Part shown: piece after piece, positions 46,437-55,096 of the stretch | How positions within the stretch are numbered: position 1 is the stretch's first letter | Layout: every line of letters starts with the position of its first letter | NCBI GenBank assembly: GCA_024704175.1 | Contig: CP085629.1 | Coordinates: 7,801,501-7,865,500 of the forward strand | Direction: 5' to 3' | DNA from: Paenibacillus sp. P25 | GTDB taxonomy: Bacteria; Bacillota; Bacilli; Paenibacillales; NBRC-103111 | Length of the DNA stretch: 64,000 nucleotides | Program-made: the position numbers and the translations under genes | Notes under the pieces: model-generated | Told to the model about the DNA's origin: nothing | Seen by the model: only the letters and a program-made list of their open reading frames with translations | The model's database searches: none

Positions 46437-47177
46437 ATGAAACTAAATAACACTAGTCAAAAACCGCTGTATTTTCAATTAAAACAAATCATTAAAGAAG
46501 ATATTCTTCGCGGCGCTTATAAAGCGGGAGAGCAGTTGCCGCCGGAATCGGAGCTGTGTGAAACCTACGGCGTCAGCCGGATTACGGCACGGAGAGCGAT
46601 CACGGACCTGGTGGAAGAGGGCATACTGCACCGCCAGCAGGGAAAAGGAACGTTCGTCAAGGAAGCGAAGGTGAAGCGCGAATTGATCTCGGTCGGCGGC
46701 TTCTCCGAGCTGACGATGGCGTCCGGGAAGACGCCGAGCTCGCAAATTTTGTCCAATACGGTGATTCCGGCCGACGAAGAGCAGGCCGCCGCGTTCCAGA
46801 TCGACGCCGGGGATCCGGTGCTCAAGCTTCACCGGTCGCTGTTCATCGACAACGAGCCTTTTATTATCGAGACCTCACTCTATCCCTTGAAGCATCTGCC
46901 GGATCTGGAGAAGCATATCGGCGAATCGACTTCAACCTATACCATTCTGAAGCAGAGATACAATATCGAGCTAACCCGTTCGGAGAAGACGCTGGAAGTG
47001 GTATCTGCTTCCGAGTACGAGGCCGGCCTGTTCCGGTGCGACCGGGGGACACCGCTGTTCGCCATCGAAAAGAAGACCTTCGACAAAGCGGACCGTCCGA
47101 TTCATCTCTCATATTCGCTCTTTTTGACAAGCAAGGTGACCTTCACGATTAACACCGGTAAAGGCGGGTTATTCTAA
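46437..47177 (+). CDS. frlR: GntR/UTRA family repressor, FrlR/FraR-like
   Basis: 246 residues. N-terminal GntR winged helix: PLYFQLKQIIKEDILRGAYKAGEQLPPESELCETYGVSRITARRAITDLVEEGILHRQQGKGTFV. C-terminal UTRA (HutC) ligand domain: DPVLKLHRSLFIDNEPFIIETSLYPLKHLPDL ... VVSASEYEAGLFRCDRGTPLFAIEKKTFDKADRPIHLSYSLF. This is the architecture of FrlR and FraR, which sense phosphorylated Amadori compounds. Placement at the head of the glycated-amino-acid locus and the shared dyads at 47313, 48347 and 61769 support the role. ATG 46437, TAGGAG 10 bases upstream. Confidence 0.82.
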   Translation: MKLNNTSQKPLYFQLKQIIKEDILRGAYKAGEQLPPESELCETYGVSRITARRAITDLVEEGILHRQQGKGTFVKEAKVKRELISVGGFSELTMASGKTPSSQILSNTVIPADEEQAAAFQIDAGDPVLKLHRSLFIDNEPFIIETSLYPLKHLPDLEKHIGESTSTYTILKQRYNIELTRSEKTLEVVSASEYEAGLFRCDRGTPLFAIEKKTFDKADRPIHLSYSLFLTSKVTFTINTGKGGLF

Positions 47178-47186
47178 AGCGGAATC

Positions 47187-47229
47187 AGCAGCACCTTCCT
47201 GCAGCGCCATGCAGAGGTGCTGCTTTTTT
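47187..47229 (+). terminator. intrinsic terminator
   Basis: AGCAGCACCT / AGGTGCTGCT perfect 10-bp stem and T run after the GntR gene. Confidence 0.92.
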
Positions 47230-47248
47230 GTGTTAATTTTCGTTACAC

Positions 47249-47262
47249 AGAAAGCGTTTTCT
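47249..47262 (+). promoter_or_regulatory. cre-like site (CcpA)
   Basis: AGAAAGCGTTTTCT is a near-perfect palindrome close to the Bacillus catabolite-response consensus (TGWAANCGNTNWCA). It lies 15 bases before the -35 box of the first kinase gene. Carbon-catabolite control is inferred. Confidence 0.5.
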
Positions 47263-47277
47263 TTTTTATTCGACCCC

Positions 47278-47326
47278 TTGACTTCTGCAAGAACTAAATG
47301 ATATACAATATACTATAACGATATAA
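47278..47326 (+). promoter_or_regulatory. kinase 1 promoter with FrlR-type dyad
   Basis: TTGACT (47278-47283), 18 bases, TATACA (47302-47307). Directly downstream is CTATAACGATATAA (47313-47326), agreeing at 11 of 14 positions with the perfect dyad ATATAACGTTATAT found at 61769. Repressor bound here would block the transcription start. Confidence 0.7.
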
Positions 47327-47358
47327 TACAATTTAATCATTTCGGGGAGAGACATACG

Positions 47359-48181
47359 ATGAGGCTGATCGGGATCGGGGATAATGTGGTGGATTATTAT
47401 CAGGACCAAGGGGTGATGTACCCCGGAGGCAATGTGCTGAACGTGGCCGTGGCGGCCAAACGAAGCGGCGCGGAGGCCTGTGCTTACCTCGGGATTACGG
47501 GGAGATGACGCCGCCGCGGATCATGTGCTGAGCTGTCTTCGGGCCGAGGGGATCGATGCCAGCCGGGTCCGGAGAGCTTATGGGCCCAACGGCGAGGCGG
47601 TTGTTACAGTGAATGAAGAAGGGGACCGGATCTTTGTAGGCACCAACCGCGGGGTCAGGGTAACCTCCCTGCTTAAGCTTCAGCTAACGCAGGACGATCT
47701 TGATTACATTAACGGCTATGATCTCATCCACACGAGCGTAAACAGCGATTTAGAGCACGAGTCGCCCCGGCTGGCGCATAAACCGGTCTCATTCGATTTC
47801 TCGACGCCGAAGCGGTGGACTCAGGCTTATTTGGAGCAGGTGTGTCCGTATTTGACCTATGCGTTCTTCTCCGGAAGCGAGCTGTCTGCGGGGAAATCCA
47901 CGATTTGATGGCGGAGGTTCACCGGCTGGGCGTCAAGGTAATCGGCGTAACCAGGGGAGCGGAGCCGGCACTTTTCTCCGAGCGGGGGCAGCTCTATGAG
48001 CAAGCGCCGGCCGCCTGTGCGCATGGTCGATACGATGGGGGCCGGGGACTCCTTCATCGGCGGGTTCCTTGCTTCTTACCATGCGAAGAACGATATGCGG
48101 CAGGCACTCCTGCAGGCGGCCCGTTCAGCCGCGGCAACCTGTGAAATCGACGGGGCCTTCGGATACGGTATGAAGAAGTAA
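47359..48181 (+). pseudogene. FrlD-like PfkB family sugar kinase 1, three frameshifts
   Basis: Start ATG 47359 after GGGGAGAG. In pieces: MRLIGIGDNVVDYYQDQGV and MYPGGNVLNVAVAAKRSGA (PfkB motif 1, close to fructoselysine 6-kinase), then GEAVVTVNEEGDRIFVGTNRG, FDFSTPKRWTQAYLE, EIHDLMAEVHRLGVKVIGVTRG, and MVDTMGAGDSFIGGFLASYHAK (DTMGAGDSF with catalytic Asp). Frame changes lie near 47500, 47885 and 48010. Total length (about 273 residues) and all motifs are preserved, so it may be intact in the organism. It would phosphorylate C6 of the imported fructosyl amino acid. Monocistronic with own promoter and terminator. Confidence 0.78.
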
Positions 48182-48194
48182 AGAGCCGCTGCAG

Positions 48195-48238
48195 CCGCCA
48201 ATTGTGTTAGATAACATTACACGATTGGCGGTTTTTTT
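48195..48238 (+). terminator. intrinsic terminator
   Basis: CCGCCAAT / ATTGGCGG stem followed by seven T residues. It separates kinase 1 from the long operon. Confidence 0.92.
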
Positions 48239-48284
48239 GACTTTATTGTATATTTCGAATTATACGTTAGGAAATATAACATAT

Positions 48285-48298
48285 TGTAAACGTTTTAT
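48285..48298 (+). promoter_or_regulatory. cre-like site (CcpA)
   Basis: TGTAAACGTTTTAT matches the cre consensus at about 12 of 14 positions and ends 13 bases before the -35 box of the long operon. The same relative position as the cre-like site before kinase 1. Confidence 0.48.
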
Positions 48299-48311
48299 TC
48301 GAAAAAAACTG

Positions 48312-48360
48312 TTGACGGGACACAGGGATGAATGATATACAATATAATATAACATTATAT
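48312..48360 (+). promoter_or_regulatory. long-operon promoter with FrlR-type dyad
   Basis: TTGACG (48312-48317), 18 bases, TATACA (48336-48341), then ATATAACATTATAT (48347-48360), one mismatch from the perfect dyad at 61769. Same layout as the kinase 1 and frlB promoters. Confidence 0.75.
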
Positions 48361-48407
48361 AACGACATCAGATGTTTTGCTCTTCAAGCAGCGAGGGGGA
48401 GAGAGAA

Positions 48408-49187
48408 ATGCGGGTTGCGGGCGTAGGTTTCAACTGTATCGATATTTATGAGAATTTGAACAGGTATTACCCGACAGGCAACAGCGTGGATTTCGTTATC
48501 CACATGAGCCGTTTCGGCATCAAAAGCTCAATGGTCAGCGTTGTCGGGACCGATGCGTATGGAGAGGAGATGCTGGAGGTTCTTCGCCGGGAGCGGGTCG
48601 ATATTTCGCATCTTCATGTGGAGGAAGGAAAGACAGCGGTCTTCAAGATGGAACTGAACGGCAACGACCGGGTTCACAAAGAGAAGGTCGACGGGGTGAT
48701 GGGCGGTTTTCGACTGACGCAGGATGATATCGACTTCGTATTGCAGCATGACGTGATCCATACGAATCTCTCCGGTAATGTAATCGATCTTCTTCCGTTG
48801 TTCCGGGAGAACGGGGTTCAAATCGTATTTGATTTCTCCACCCGGGTGAACCGGATTCCCGAGCCGATCCTGCCGAATGTCGATTATGCCTTTTTCTCCT
48901 ACGACAAAGACGACAGCATCATCCTGGATTATCTGAAGTGGGCGAAGGAGCTGGGGCCGAAAATCGCGGTCGCCACATTGGGAGAGCAGGGCAGCATCGC
49001 TTATGACGGCGACCGGTATTACAGGCACGGGATCGTGCCGGCTGAGGTTGTGAATACCGTCGGCGCCGGCGACTCCTTCTGCGCAGGCTTCATGTACGGC
49101 GTGCTTCGCGGCTGGACGATTCCCGAATGCCAACGGCACGGCGCCGGGGTGGCGGCGGAAGTGGTAGCCAAGTTCGAGCCGTATTAA
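48408..49187 (+). CDS. frlD: FrlD-like fructosamine kinase 2 (PfkB family)
   Basis: 259 residues, intact. It aligns in pattern with E. coli FrlD: GVGFNCIDIYENLNRYYPTGNSVDF, VVGTDAYGEEMLEVLRRERVDISHLHV, KMELNGNDRVHKEKVDGVM, VIHTNLSGN, VFDFSTRVN, and the catalytic VVNTVGAGDSFCAGFMYG. It is expected to phosphorylate the C6 hydroxyl of fructosyl-amino acids in the cytosol with ATP, preparing them for FrlB. ATG 48408 follows GAGGGGGAGAG. First gene of a co-directional run to 61705. Relation to kinase 1 suggests different substrates or a regulatory split. Confidence 0.84.
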   Translation: MRVAGVGFNCIDIYENLNRYYPTGNSVDFVIHMSRFGIKSSMVSVVGTDAYGEEMLEVLRRERVDISHLHVEEGKTAVFKMELNGNDRVHKEKVDGVMGGFRLTQDDIDFVLQHDVIHTNLSGNVIDLLPLFRENGVQIVFDFSTRVNRIPEPILPNVDYAFFSYDKDDSIILDYLKWAKELGPKIAVATLGEQGSIAYDGDRYYRHGIVPAEVVNTVGAGDSFCAGFMYGVLRGWTIPECQRHGAGVAAEVVAKFEPY

Positions 49188-49218
49188 TCTCAACAAGAGG
49201 AAAGGCGGAATAAGACCG

Positions 49219-50082
49219 ATGATTATCGACGTACATACGCATCCCATTTTTTATCAGGATATTTGCGGGGACAAGGAGCAGCTTCAATTTCGCAAAGAGC
49301 AGTTCGGCATCTTCAAGCAGTCTCCGTATTCCACCCAATCGGTTCTGCTCGAAATGGACTATATGAAGGTGGACAAATCCGTTCTGCTGCCTGAGGATTT
49401 GACGACGCAAAGCGGCGGGTACATCGTCTCCAACGAAGAGATCAAAAAGCTGGTCGACCTGGCGCCGGACCGTTTCATCGGCTTCGCCAGCGTGGATCCG
49501 TACCGGAAGGATGCACTGGAAGTGCTGGACTACGCATTCCGCGATCTCGGTCTGGCGGGGTTGAAGCTGCATCCGTCCAAGCAGAAGTTTTATCCGTACG
49601 ACGACCGGCTCCACCCGATTTACAAGAAATGCCTCGAATACAACAAACCGATTATGTTCCATGCGGGTATGAGCTGGGAGCCCGATGCGCCGGCGAAATA
49701 TTCCAATCCCCTGCATTTTGAAGAAGTCGCCATCGCTTATCCGGAGCTTCGAATGTGTTTAGCCCATTTCGGCTGGCCATGGATTCATGAAACCGTGATG
49801 CTGCTTCTGAAGTACCCGAACGTGTATACGGACACCTCGCCGCTGCATATGGACAACGCCAAAGACTTTTACGAGCAGGTATTTACGCGTAATATGGGAC
49901 CTCTCTGGATTGAACGGAATCTGAACGACAAGGTCATGTTCGGCACGAACAGTCCGCGCTTCCGGGCCAAGCGGTCGCTGCCGGCACTCGAAGGTCTTCC
50001 GCTTCGCTCCAAGACGCTGCAAAAAATATTGGGCGGCAACGCCGAACGATTCCTGGGACTTAGGGGTGATGGCAGATGGTAA
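49219..50082 (+). CDS. amidohydrolase family protein (PF04909-like TIM barrel)
   Basis: 287 residues. MIIDVHTHPIF gives the HxH metal pair at residues 6 and 8. LAGLKLHPSKQKFYPYDDR, KPIMFHAGMSWEPD (metal His) and RMCLAHFGWPWIHE (His) follow. In place of the usual GTDxP near the C-terminus there is FGTNSPRF, an Asn where the catalytic Asp is expected. It may hydrolyse or decarboxylate a cyclic or amide by-product of Amadori catabolism. Ribosome site AAGAGGAAAGG, start ATG 49219. It overlaps the next gene by 7 bases. Confidence 0.82.
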   Translation: MIIDVHTHPIFYQDICGDKEQLQFRKEQFGIFKQSPYSTQSVLLEMDYMKVDKSVLLPEDLTTQSGGYIVSNEEIKKLVDLAPDRFIGFASVDPYRKDALEVLDYAFRDLGLAGLKLHPSKQKFYPYDDRLHPIYKKCLEYNKPIMFHAGMSWEPDAPAKYSNPLHFEEVAIAYPELRMCLAHFGWPWIHETVMLLLKYPNVYTDTSPLHMDNAKDFYEQVFTRNMGPLWIERNLNDKVMFGTNSPRFRAKRSLPALEGLPLRSKTLQKILGGNAERFLGLRGDGRW

Positions 50083-50505
50083 AGACGACAAGCTTTGTAC
50101 TCAGTACGAGAGCGGAATTTCAGATGATCAAGATTACGGAGGATGTCCGTAAATTCGTGGAGGAATCCGGCGTGCGGAATGGCTTGGCCGCCGTGATCAC
50201 GGCACATACGACGACGGGCATCATGGTGAACGAGGGCCTCGAATGTGTGGAGACGGATATCGAGGAGACGCTGGACCGGCTTATTCCGAAGGAAGCGCCT
50301 TATGCCCACGCCCATTTTCTTCCTTCCTACGGGGCAACGGGAAGCAATTCTCCTTCCCATCTGAAGTCGATGCTGTCCGGCAACAGTTTGCCTGTTTGTC
50401 GTGCAGGACGGGAAGATGGTGACAGGCGACGCCCAGGACGTCTATCTCGCCGAGTTCGACGGGCCGAAGCGGAGGCGGGTGTACATTCAGGTGATCGGGG
50501 AGTAA
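50076..50505 (+). CDS. YjbQ family protein, single frameshift
   Basis: About 143 residues when repaired. VKTTSFVLSTRAEFQMIKITEDV, AAVITAHTTTGIMVNEG (the conserved HTTxGxxxNE), DTEETLDRLIP-like helix, HAHFLPSYGATGSNSPSHLKSMLSGNS, then, after a slip near 50395, LFVVQDGKMVTGDAQDVYLAEFDGPKRRRVYIQVIGE. YjbQ (UPF0047) proteins have weak thiamine-phosphate-synthase activity in E. coli, but their true role is unsettled. Its ATG lies inside the preceding stop region, so translation is coupled. Presence in an Amadori operon is unexpected. Confidence 0.84.
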
Positions 50506-50523
50506 CCCGGAAGGAGGGATCCC

Positions 50524-51375
50524 GTGAACGCCGTGAGCAACCTACAAATTGCGGGAATGAACGAGCATTACCGGCTTTATCCGCTGACCTATTTTCTGGA
50601 CGCAATGGTGGAGCTCGGGATCGGTTCGATCGAGCTGTGGGCCGGAGCGCCGCATTTGTACATCGAGGATTTGAATCTGCAGCAGGTCCGCGTTATCCGG
50701 AAGCAAATCGAAAGCAGGGGACTGAAGCTCATCTGCTATACGCCGGAGCAGTGCATCTACCCGTTCAATATCGCAGCCAAGGAGAATTACATCCGGGAGA
50801 AGAGCTTGCAGTATTTTCTGAAAAGCCTGGATGCGGCGGCGGAGCTCGGTACGGATTTGTTCCAGACGGTGCCGGGCTGGGGCTACTTCGATGAACCGGC
50901 CGAGGAAGCATGGAAACGCTCCAGGGAAGCGCTTGCCATTATGGCGCGCAGAGCGGCAGAGCTGGGCATTACCGTCACACTGGAACCGCTGGAACGCAGA
51001 GGAACGAACCTGATTACCGATCTGCCTTCCCTGCAAAGAATGCTGCAGGAGGTAGACTCCCCGCATCTAAAGGCGATCGTTGATACCTGCCCGATGGAAG
51101 CGGCCGGGGAAACGTTCGACGACTATTTTACCGCGCTGGGAGAGGACGTAAGGCATATTCATTTCGTCGACAGCCTGCACTGCGCCTGGGGAGACGGGAA
51201 CTTCCCACTTGAACAGTATTTGGAGGAGATCGGGCGGCACCGCTACCAGGGCTATCTGACCATTGAGATTTGCGCCCGCAAATATTTTACCGATCCGACC
51301 CCGGCCGTAAAACAAAGCGTGAAGCGCATTCAGCAGGCGATCCGCGGTCTATGGGGAGAGGGGATGAACGGATGA
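50524..51375 (+). CDS. FrlC-like sugar epimerase/isomerase 1 (xylose-isomerase-like TIM barrel)
   Basis: 283 residues, GTG start at 50524 with AAGGAGGGA. TIM-barrel AP-endonuclease-2/xylose-isomerase-like family. Pattern shared with FrlC: GIGSIELWAGAPHLYIED, LICYTPEQCIYPFNIAA, YFDEPAEEAWKRSREAL, VTLEPLERRGTNLI, AIVDTCPMEAAG, VRHIHFVDS and YLTIEICARKYF. The Glu, Asp, His and Glu metal ligands are in place. Such enzymes epimerise fructosyl/psicosyl amino acids at C3. Here the product would be the D-fructose form that the kinase takes. First of five related genes. Confidence 0.84.
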   Translation: MNAVSNLQIAGMNEHYRLYPLTYFLDAMVELGIGSIELWAGAPHLYIEDLNLQQVRVIRKQIESRGLKLICYTPEQCIYPFNIAAKENYIREKSLQYFLKSLDAAAELGTDLFQTVPGWGYFDEPAEEAWKRSREALAIMARRAAELGITVTLEPLERRGTNLITDLPSLQRMLQEVDSPHLKAIVDTCPMEAAGETFDDYFTALGEDVRHIHFVDSLHCAWGDGNFPLEQYLEEIGRHRYQGYLTIEICARKYFTDPTPAVKQSVKRIQQAIRGLWGEGMNG

Positions 51376-52211
51376 GCCGTGAGACCTGGTCCAGAGCAGC
51401 CCCGATGAACGTCCTTTATAAGTTTTATTCGCTCCCTTACTTTCTGGATGCCGCAGCGGCGAACGGGTTTGAAGCGATCGAGCTGTGGGGAGCGGCGCCC
51501 CATCTGTATATCGATGAATGCACGGAGGCCGATGTTAAGCAATTAAAGAGAGAGCTGGCGGGCCGAGGGCTGAAGGTCAGGTCGCCTGACGCCGGAATCC
51601 ACGCTGTATCCGGTTAATATTGCGGCGGAGGAGCCGGAGTCTGCGGAAGCGAAGCATAGCCTATATGCTGCGGGCGCTGGAAATTGCAAGCGAGCTGGAA
51701 ATACCTCTAATGCAGGCGGTCAGCGGCGCTGGGTATTACCACGAGCCGGCGGAAGAGGCCTGGAAGCGTTCGCGGGATTCTCTGGACAGAATCGTGACGC
51801 GGGCGGAGTCCCTGGGCATTCGGATCTCGCTCGAGCCCCTACTGCCGTACGAGTCGAATCTGGTGAACAGCTTGGCATCGGCGCGTAGCATGCTGGAAGA
51901 GATCGGCTCCGCGAGCCTTGGTATTCACCTCGATACGATTGCCATGGAAGCGGCGGGAGATACACTCGAAGAATATTTCAGCGCGCTGGGCCGGCGCATC
52001 CTCCATGTGCAGCTCTGCGACGGCCCGGGCGGGCACTTGGCTTGGGGCGATGGGACAGTCGCCGATGAAGTCGTACCTGCAATCCCTGGAGTCCCGCCAA
52101 TACGAGGGAGCGATCGGTCTCGAGATGTTCGACCATAAGTATTATGTCGATCCGGACCGCGTGCTGAAGCGGTGCGCGGATGAAATCCGGAAAGCCGCGA
52201 CCTCCAGCTGA
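51372..52211 (+). pseudogene. FrlC-like epimerase 2, about three frameshifts
   Basis: Its ATG overlaps the previous stop (ATGA). Pieces: MSRETWSRAAPMNVLYKFYSLPYFLDAAAANGFEAIELWGAAPHLYID; then LTPESTLYPVNIAAEE; SLRKRSIAYMLRALEIASELEIPLMQAVSGAGYYHEPAEEAWKRSRDSL; RISLEPLLPYESNLV; and, after 52050, PMKSYLQSLESRQYEGAIGLEMFDHKYYVDPDR to TGA 52211. Breaks are near 51590, 51635 and 52055. Where the other copies have HIHF, this one reads HVQLCD, so the metal/substrate His is replaced by Gln. The most divergent copy and the most damaged as read. Confidence 0.74.
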
Positions 52212-52242
52212 GCGGCACACCGCAGCAGAAAGGAGCATTCGG

Positions 52243-53075
52243 ATGAACGTTTCGGTGATGAACTACAACTACCAGCGGTATCCTTTCGAGTATTTTCTCG
52301 ATTCCATGGTTCGGCTCGGTGTGAAGGCGATTGAGCTGTGGGCGGCCGAGCCGCATTTGTATGTGGAGGATTTGCCTCCCTCGGAGTTGAGCCGGGTTCG
52401 AAATGAAATCAAGCGGCGCGATCTGGAGGTCGTCTGCTTCACGCCCGAACAGTGCGTCTACCCCGTCAATATTGCGGCCCGGGAGGAGCGCCTAAGGCGC
52501 GGAGCATTGAATATTTCCGGAAAAGCATTCATGCCGCCGCCAGCTTGGAATCCCCGTCGCTCCTCGTCGTTCCGGGTTCGGGCTTCTACAACGAGCCGAA
52601 GAAGGAGGGCTTCAAGCGCTCCTGCGAATCGCTGCAGATCTTGGGAGAGGAAGCGGGCAAGGCTGGTATCACCATCGTGATGGAAACGAGGTCTCCCATG
52701 GGAACCAATCTCGTGAACAATCTGGCGGATCTGAGACAGTTGGTGGATGAGGTCGGTTCGCCCCATGTGAAGCCGATGCTGGACACGGTGCCGATGTATA
52801 TGGCGGGCGAGAGCGTCGAGATGTACCTGAGCGAATTCGGCGACGATCTAAGGCATATCCATTTTTGCGACGGGGACGGCAAGGGCGGCTCCAATATGGC
52901 GGTCGGGGACGGCGTTTTCCCGATGCAGCATTACTGGGACGTCCTAAGCCGCAGCGGCTATAAAGGCTATTTGACCCTGGAGCTGGTTGTTAACCGGTAC
53001 TATCTGGAACCGGAAGAGGAAATCCGCAAATGTCTAGAACGGCTGGAGGGTATGTCCGCTGAGGCGGTCCAATAG
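52243..53075 (+). CDS. FrlC-like epimerase 3, single frameshift
   Basis: About 277 residues. ATG 52243, AAAGGAGC upstream. MNYNYQRYPFEYFLDSMVRLGVKAIELWAAEPHLYVEDLP, VVCFTPEQCVYPVNIAA, a slip near 52495, then RSIEYFRKSIHAAASLESPSLLVVPGSGFYNEPKKEGFKRS, IVMETRSPMGTNLV, PMLDTVPMYMAG, LRHIHFCDGDGKGGSNMAVGDG and YLTLELVVNRYY. Metal ligands Glu, Asp, His, Glu are all kept. Closest in pattern to copy 4, so these two may come from a later duplication. Confidence 0.83.
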
Positions 53076-53113
53076 ATTGTCACGTAAACCATCCTGGAGG
53101 AGGAGCGTTGCAA

Positions 53114-53935
53114 ATGGCTAAGTTTGCGAATATGAATTTTCATTACCATCGGTATCCGTTCGAGTATTTCCTGGATTCTACCGTGAAGGTTGGCCTGCAG
53201 GCGATTGAGCTGTGGGGTGGGGCGCCGCATTTGTACGTCGATGACGCGTCGGCACAGGAGGTAGCCCGGATTCTGAAGGAAATCCGGCGGCGCGACCTTG
53301 AGCTGGTCTGCTTCACGCCGGAGCAGTGCATTTATCCGATCAATTTATCCGCGAAAGACGATACCTGCCGCCAAAGAAGCGTCGAATATTTCAAGAAATG
53401 CATCCAAGTGACGAATTCGCTGGAATGCTCCCTGCTCCTCGTGACGGTCGGATACGGCTTCTACAACGAACCGGTGGAGGAAGCCTGGAAGCGCGGCCGG
53501 GAATCGCTTGAAATTTTGGCGAAGGAAGCGGAATCGGCCGGTGTGGTGCTCGCTCTCGAACCGATGTCGCGTTTCGGCTCCAATCTGATCACCGATCTCA
53601 AGTCGCTGAAGCGAATGCATGAGGAAGTGAATTCGCCAAGCATGAAGGTGCTGATGGATACGATCCCGATGATGCTCTCCGGCGACAGTATCGAGGCGTA
53701 CGGCGAAGCCTTCGGCGATGATTTGGCACACATCCATTTCCTGGACGGCGACGGCAAAACATCGGCCCATCTGGCCTGGGGCCAGGGCGTATTTCCGCTC
53801 GAAACGTTCGCTCAGGGCCTGAGGACCATCGGCTACGACGGGTATTTGACGCTGGAGCTGATCGGACCGCAGTACAACTGGGATCCGGAGAAGGGAACGC
53901 GGGACAGTCTGGAACGTCTGGCTGCAATGCGATAA
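53114..53935 (+). CDS. FrlC-like epimerase 4
   Basis: 273 residues, intact. ATG 53114 (10 bases after AGGAGG); TTG 53108 is also possible. NMNFHYHRYPFEYFLDSTVKVGLQAIELWGGAPHLYVDDAS, LVCFTPEQCIYPINLSA, LVTVGYGFYNEPVEEAWKRGRESL, LALEPMSRFGSNLI, VLMDTIPMMLSGDS, LAHIHFLDGDGKTSAHLAWGQG and YLTLELIGPQYN. A full set of barrel ligands. It should interconvert epimeric glycated amino acids. Followed after 27 bases by the asparaginase gene. Confidence 0.87.
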   Translation: MAKFANMNFHYHRYPFEYFLDSTVKVGLQAIELWGGAPHLYVDDASAQEVARILKEIRRRDLELVCFTPEQCIYPINLSAKDDTCRQRSVEYFKKCIQVTNSLECSLLLVTVGYGFYNEPVEEAWKRGRESLEILAKEAESAGVVLALEPMSRFGSNLITDLKSLKRMHEEVNSPSMKVLMDTIPMMLSGDSIEAYGEAFGDDLAHIHFLDGDGKTSAHLAWGQGVFPLETFAQGLRTIGYDGYLTLELIGPQYNWDPEKGTRDSLERLAAMR

Positions 53936-53962
53936 TTCATCATAATAGGGAGGTTATTTCAG

Positions 53963-55065
53963 ATGAAAATGAAAAGGTTGATGATGGCGGCACTCCTTAC
54001 TAGCACGCTCCTGGGCGTTCAGGCGGTTGTTCCGGCGAATGGATGGATGGCGAAGGTTAGCCACGCCGAAGGCGAAGTGAAGCTCCCGAATATTAAAATC
54101 CTTGCGACGGGCGGCACGATCGCCGGCGTCGCATCATCGAATACGGCCACGACGGGCTACTCAATCGGCTCGACGACGATCGATACGCTCATCAATGCCG
54201 TACCCGAAATGAAGGACATCGCTCAGGTTAGCGGCGAGCAGATCGCGAATGTCGGCGCCCGGATATTACCAATGAAACACTGCTCAAGCTCGGCAAGCGG
54301 ATCAACGAGCCGCTGGCCTCCGATGATGTGGACGGCGTTGTGGTGACTCACGGTACGGATACGCTCGAAGAAACGGCGTACTTCCTGAATCTCGTGGTAA
54401 AAAGCAGCAAGCCGGTCGTTGTCGTCGGCGCGATGAGACCTTCGACCGCCATCAGTGCGGACGGCCCGTTCAACCTGTATAACGCGGTGAAGCTGGCGGG
54501 CAGCCCGGAAGCGAAAGGCAAAGGCGCACTCGTCCTGCTGAACGACCGGATCGGCGCGACCCGCAGCATTACGAAGACGAACACGACGTCCCTCGATACG
54601 TTCAAATCGCCGGAGAACGGGTATTTGGGCGCGATCACGGGCGGCAGGATCCTGTTCTACAGCGAATCGACCCGCAAGCACACGGTGGATACGAAATTCG
54701 ATATTTCAAACTTGGAAGCACTCCCGCAGGTGGACATCATCTACAGCTACCAGAACGACCAAACCTTCTTCTATGACGCAGCGGTTGCGGCCGGATCGAA
54801 AGGGATTGTAATCGCAGGCTCGGGCGACGGCTCTCTCTCCAAAATGGACGAAGCGGGCGCGAAAGCGGCTCATGAAAAAGGCGCGGCCATCGTGAGATCG
54901 TCCAGAGTCGGCGGCGGCACGGTAACCCATTCTTCCGAGGACGACGAGAAGGGCTTCGTCACCGCCGATTCGCTCAATCCGCAGAAAGCGCGCATTCTGC
55001 TGATGCTGGCACTTACGAACACCAGCGATCCGGCGGAAATTCAGAAGTATTTCGACGAATATTAA
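53963..55065 (+). CDS. secreted type II L-asparaginase, single frameshift
   Basis: About 367 residues. Signal peptide MKMKRLMMAALLTSTLLGVQAV...KVSHAEGEV, not a lipobox. Active-site motifs: ILATGGTIAG (first Thr), GVVVTHGTDTLEETAYFLNL (Thr-Asp pair), AMRPSTAISADGP (Lys/Ser region), and the C-terminal GTVTHSSED type loop. The frame breaks at a CCC run (54258-54260; GAPDITNETLLKL once one C is restored). AGGGAGG precedes ATG. In the Salmonella fra locus an asparaginase II converts fructose-asparagine to fructose-aspartate outside the cytoplasm; the same task is inferred here. Confidence 0.9.
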
Positions 55066-55096
55066 TCTTTAAACTACATGAATGCGAGGGATTGGA

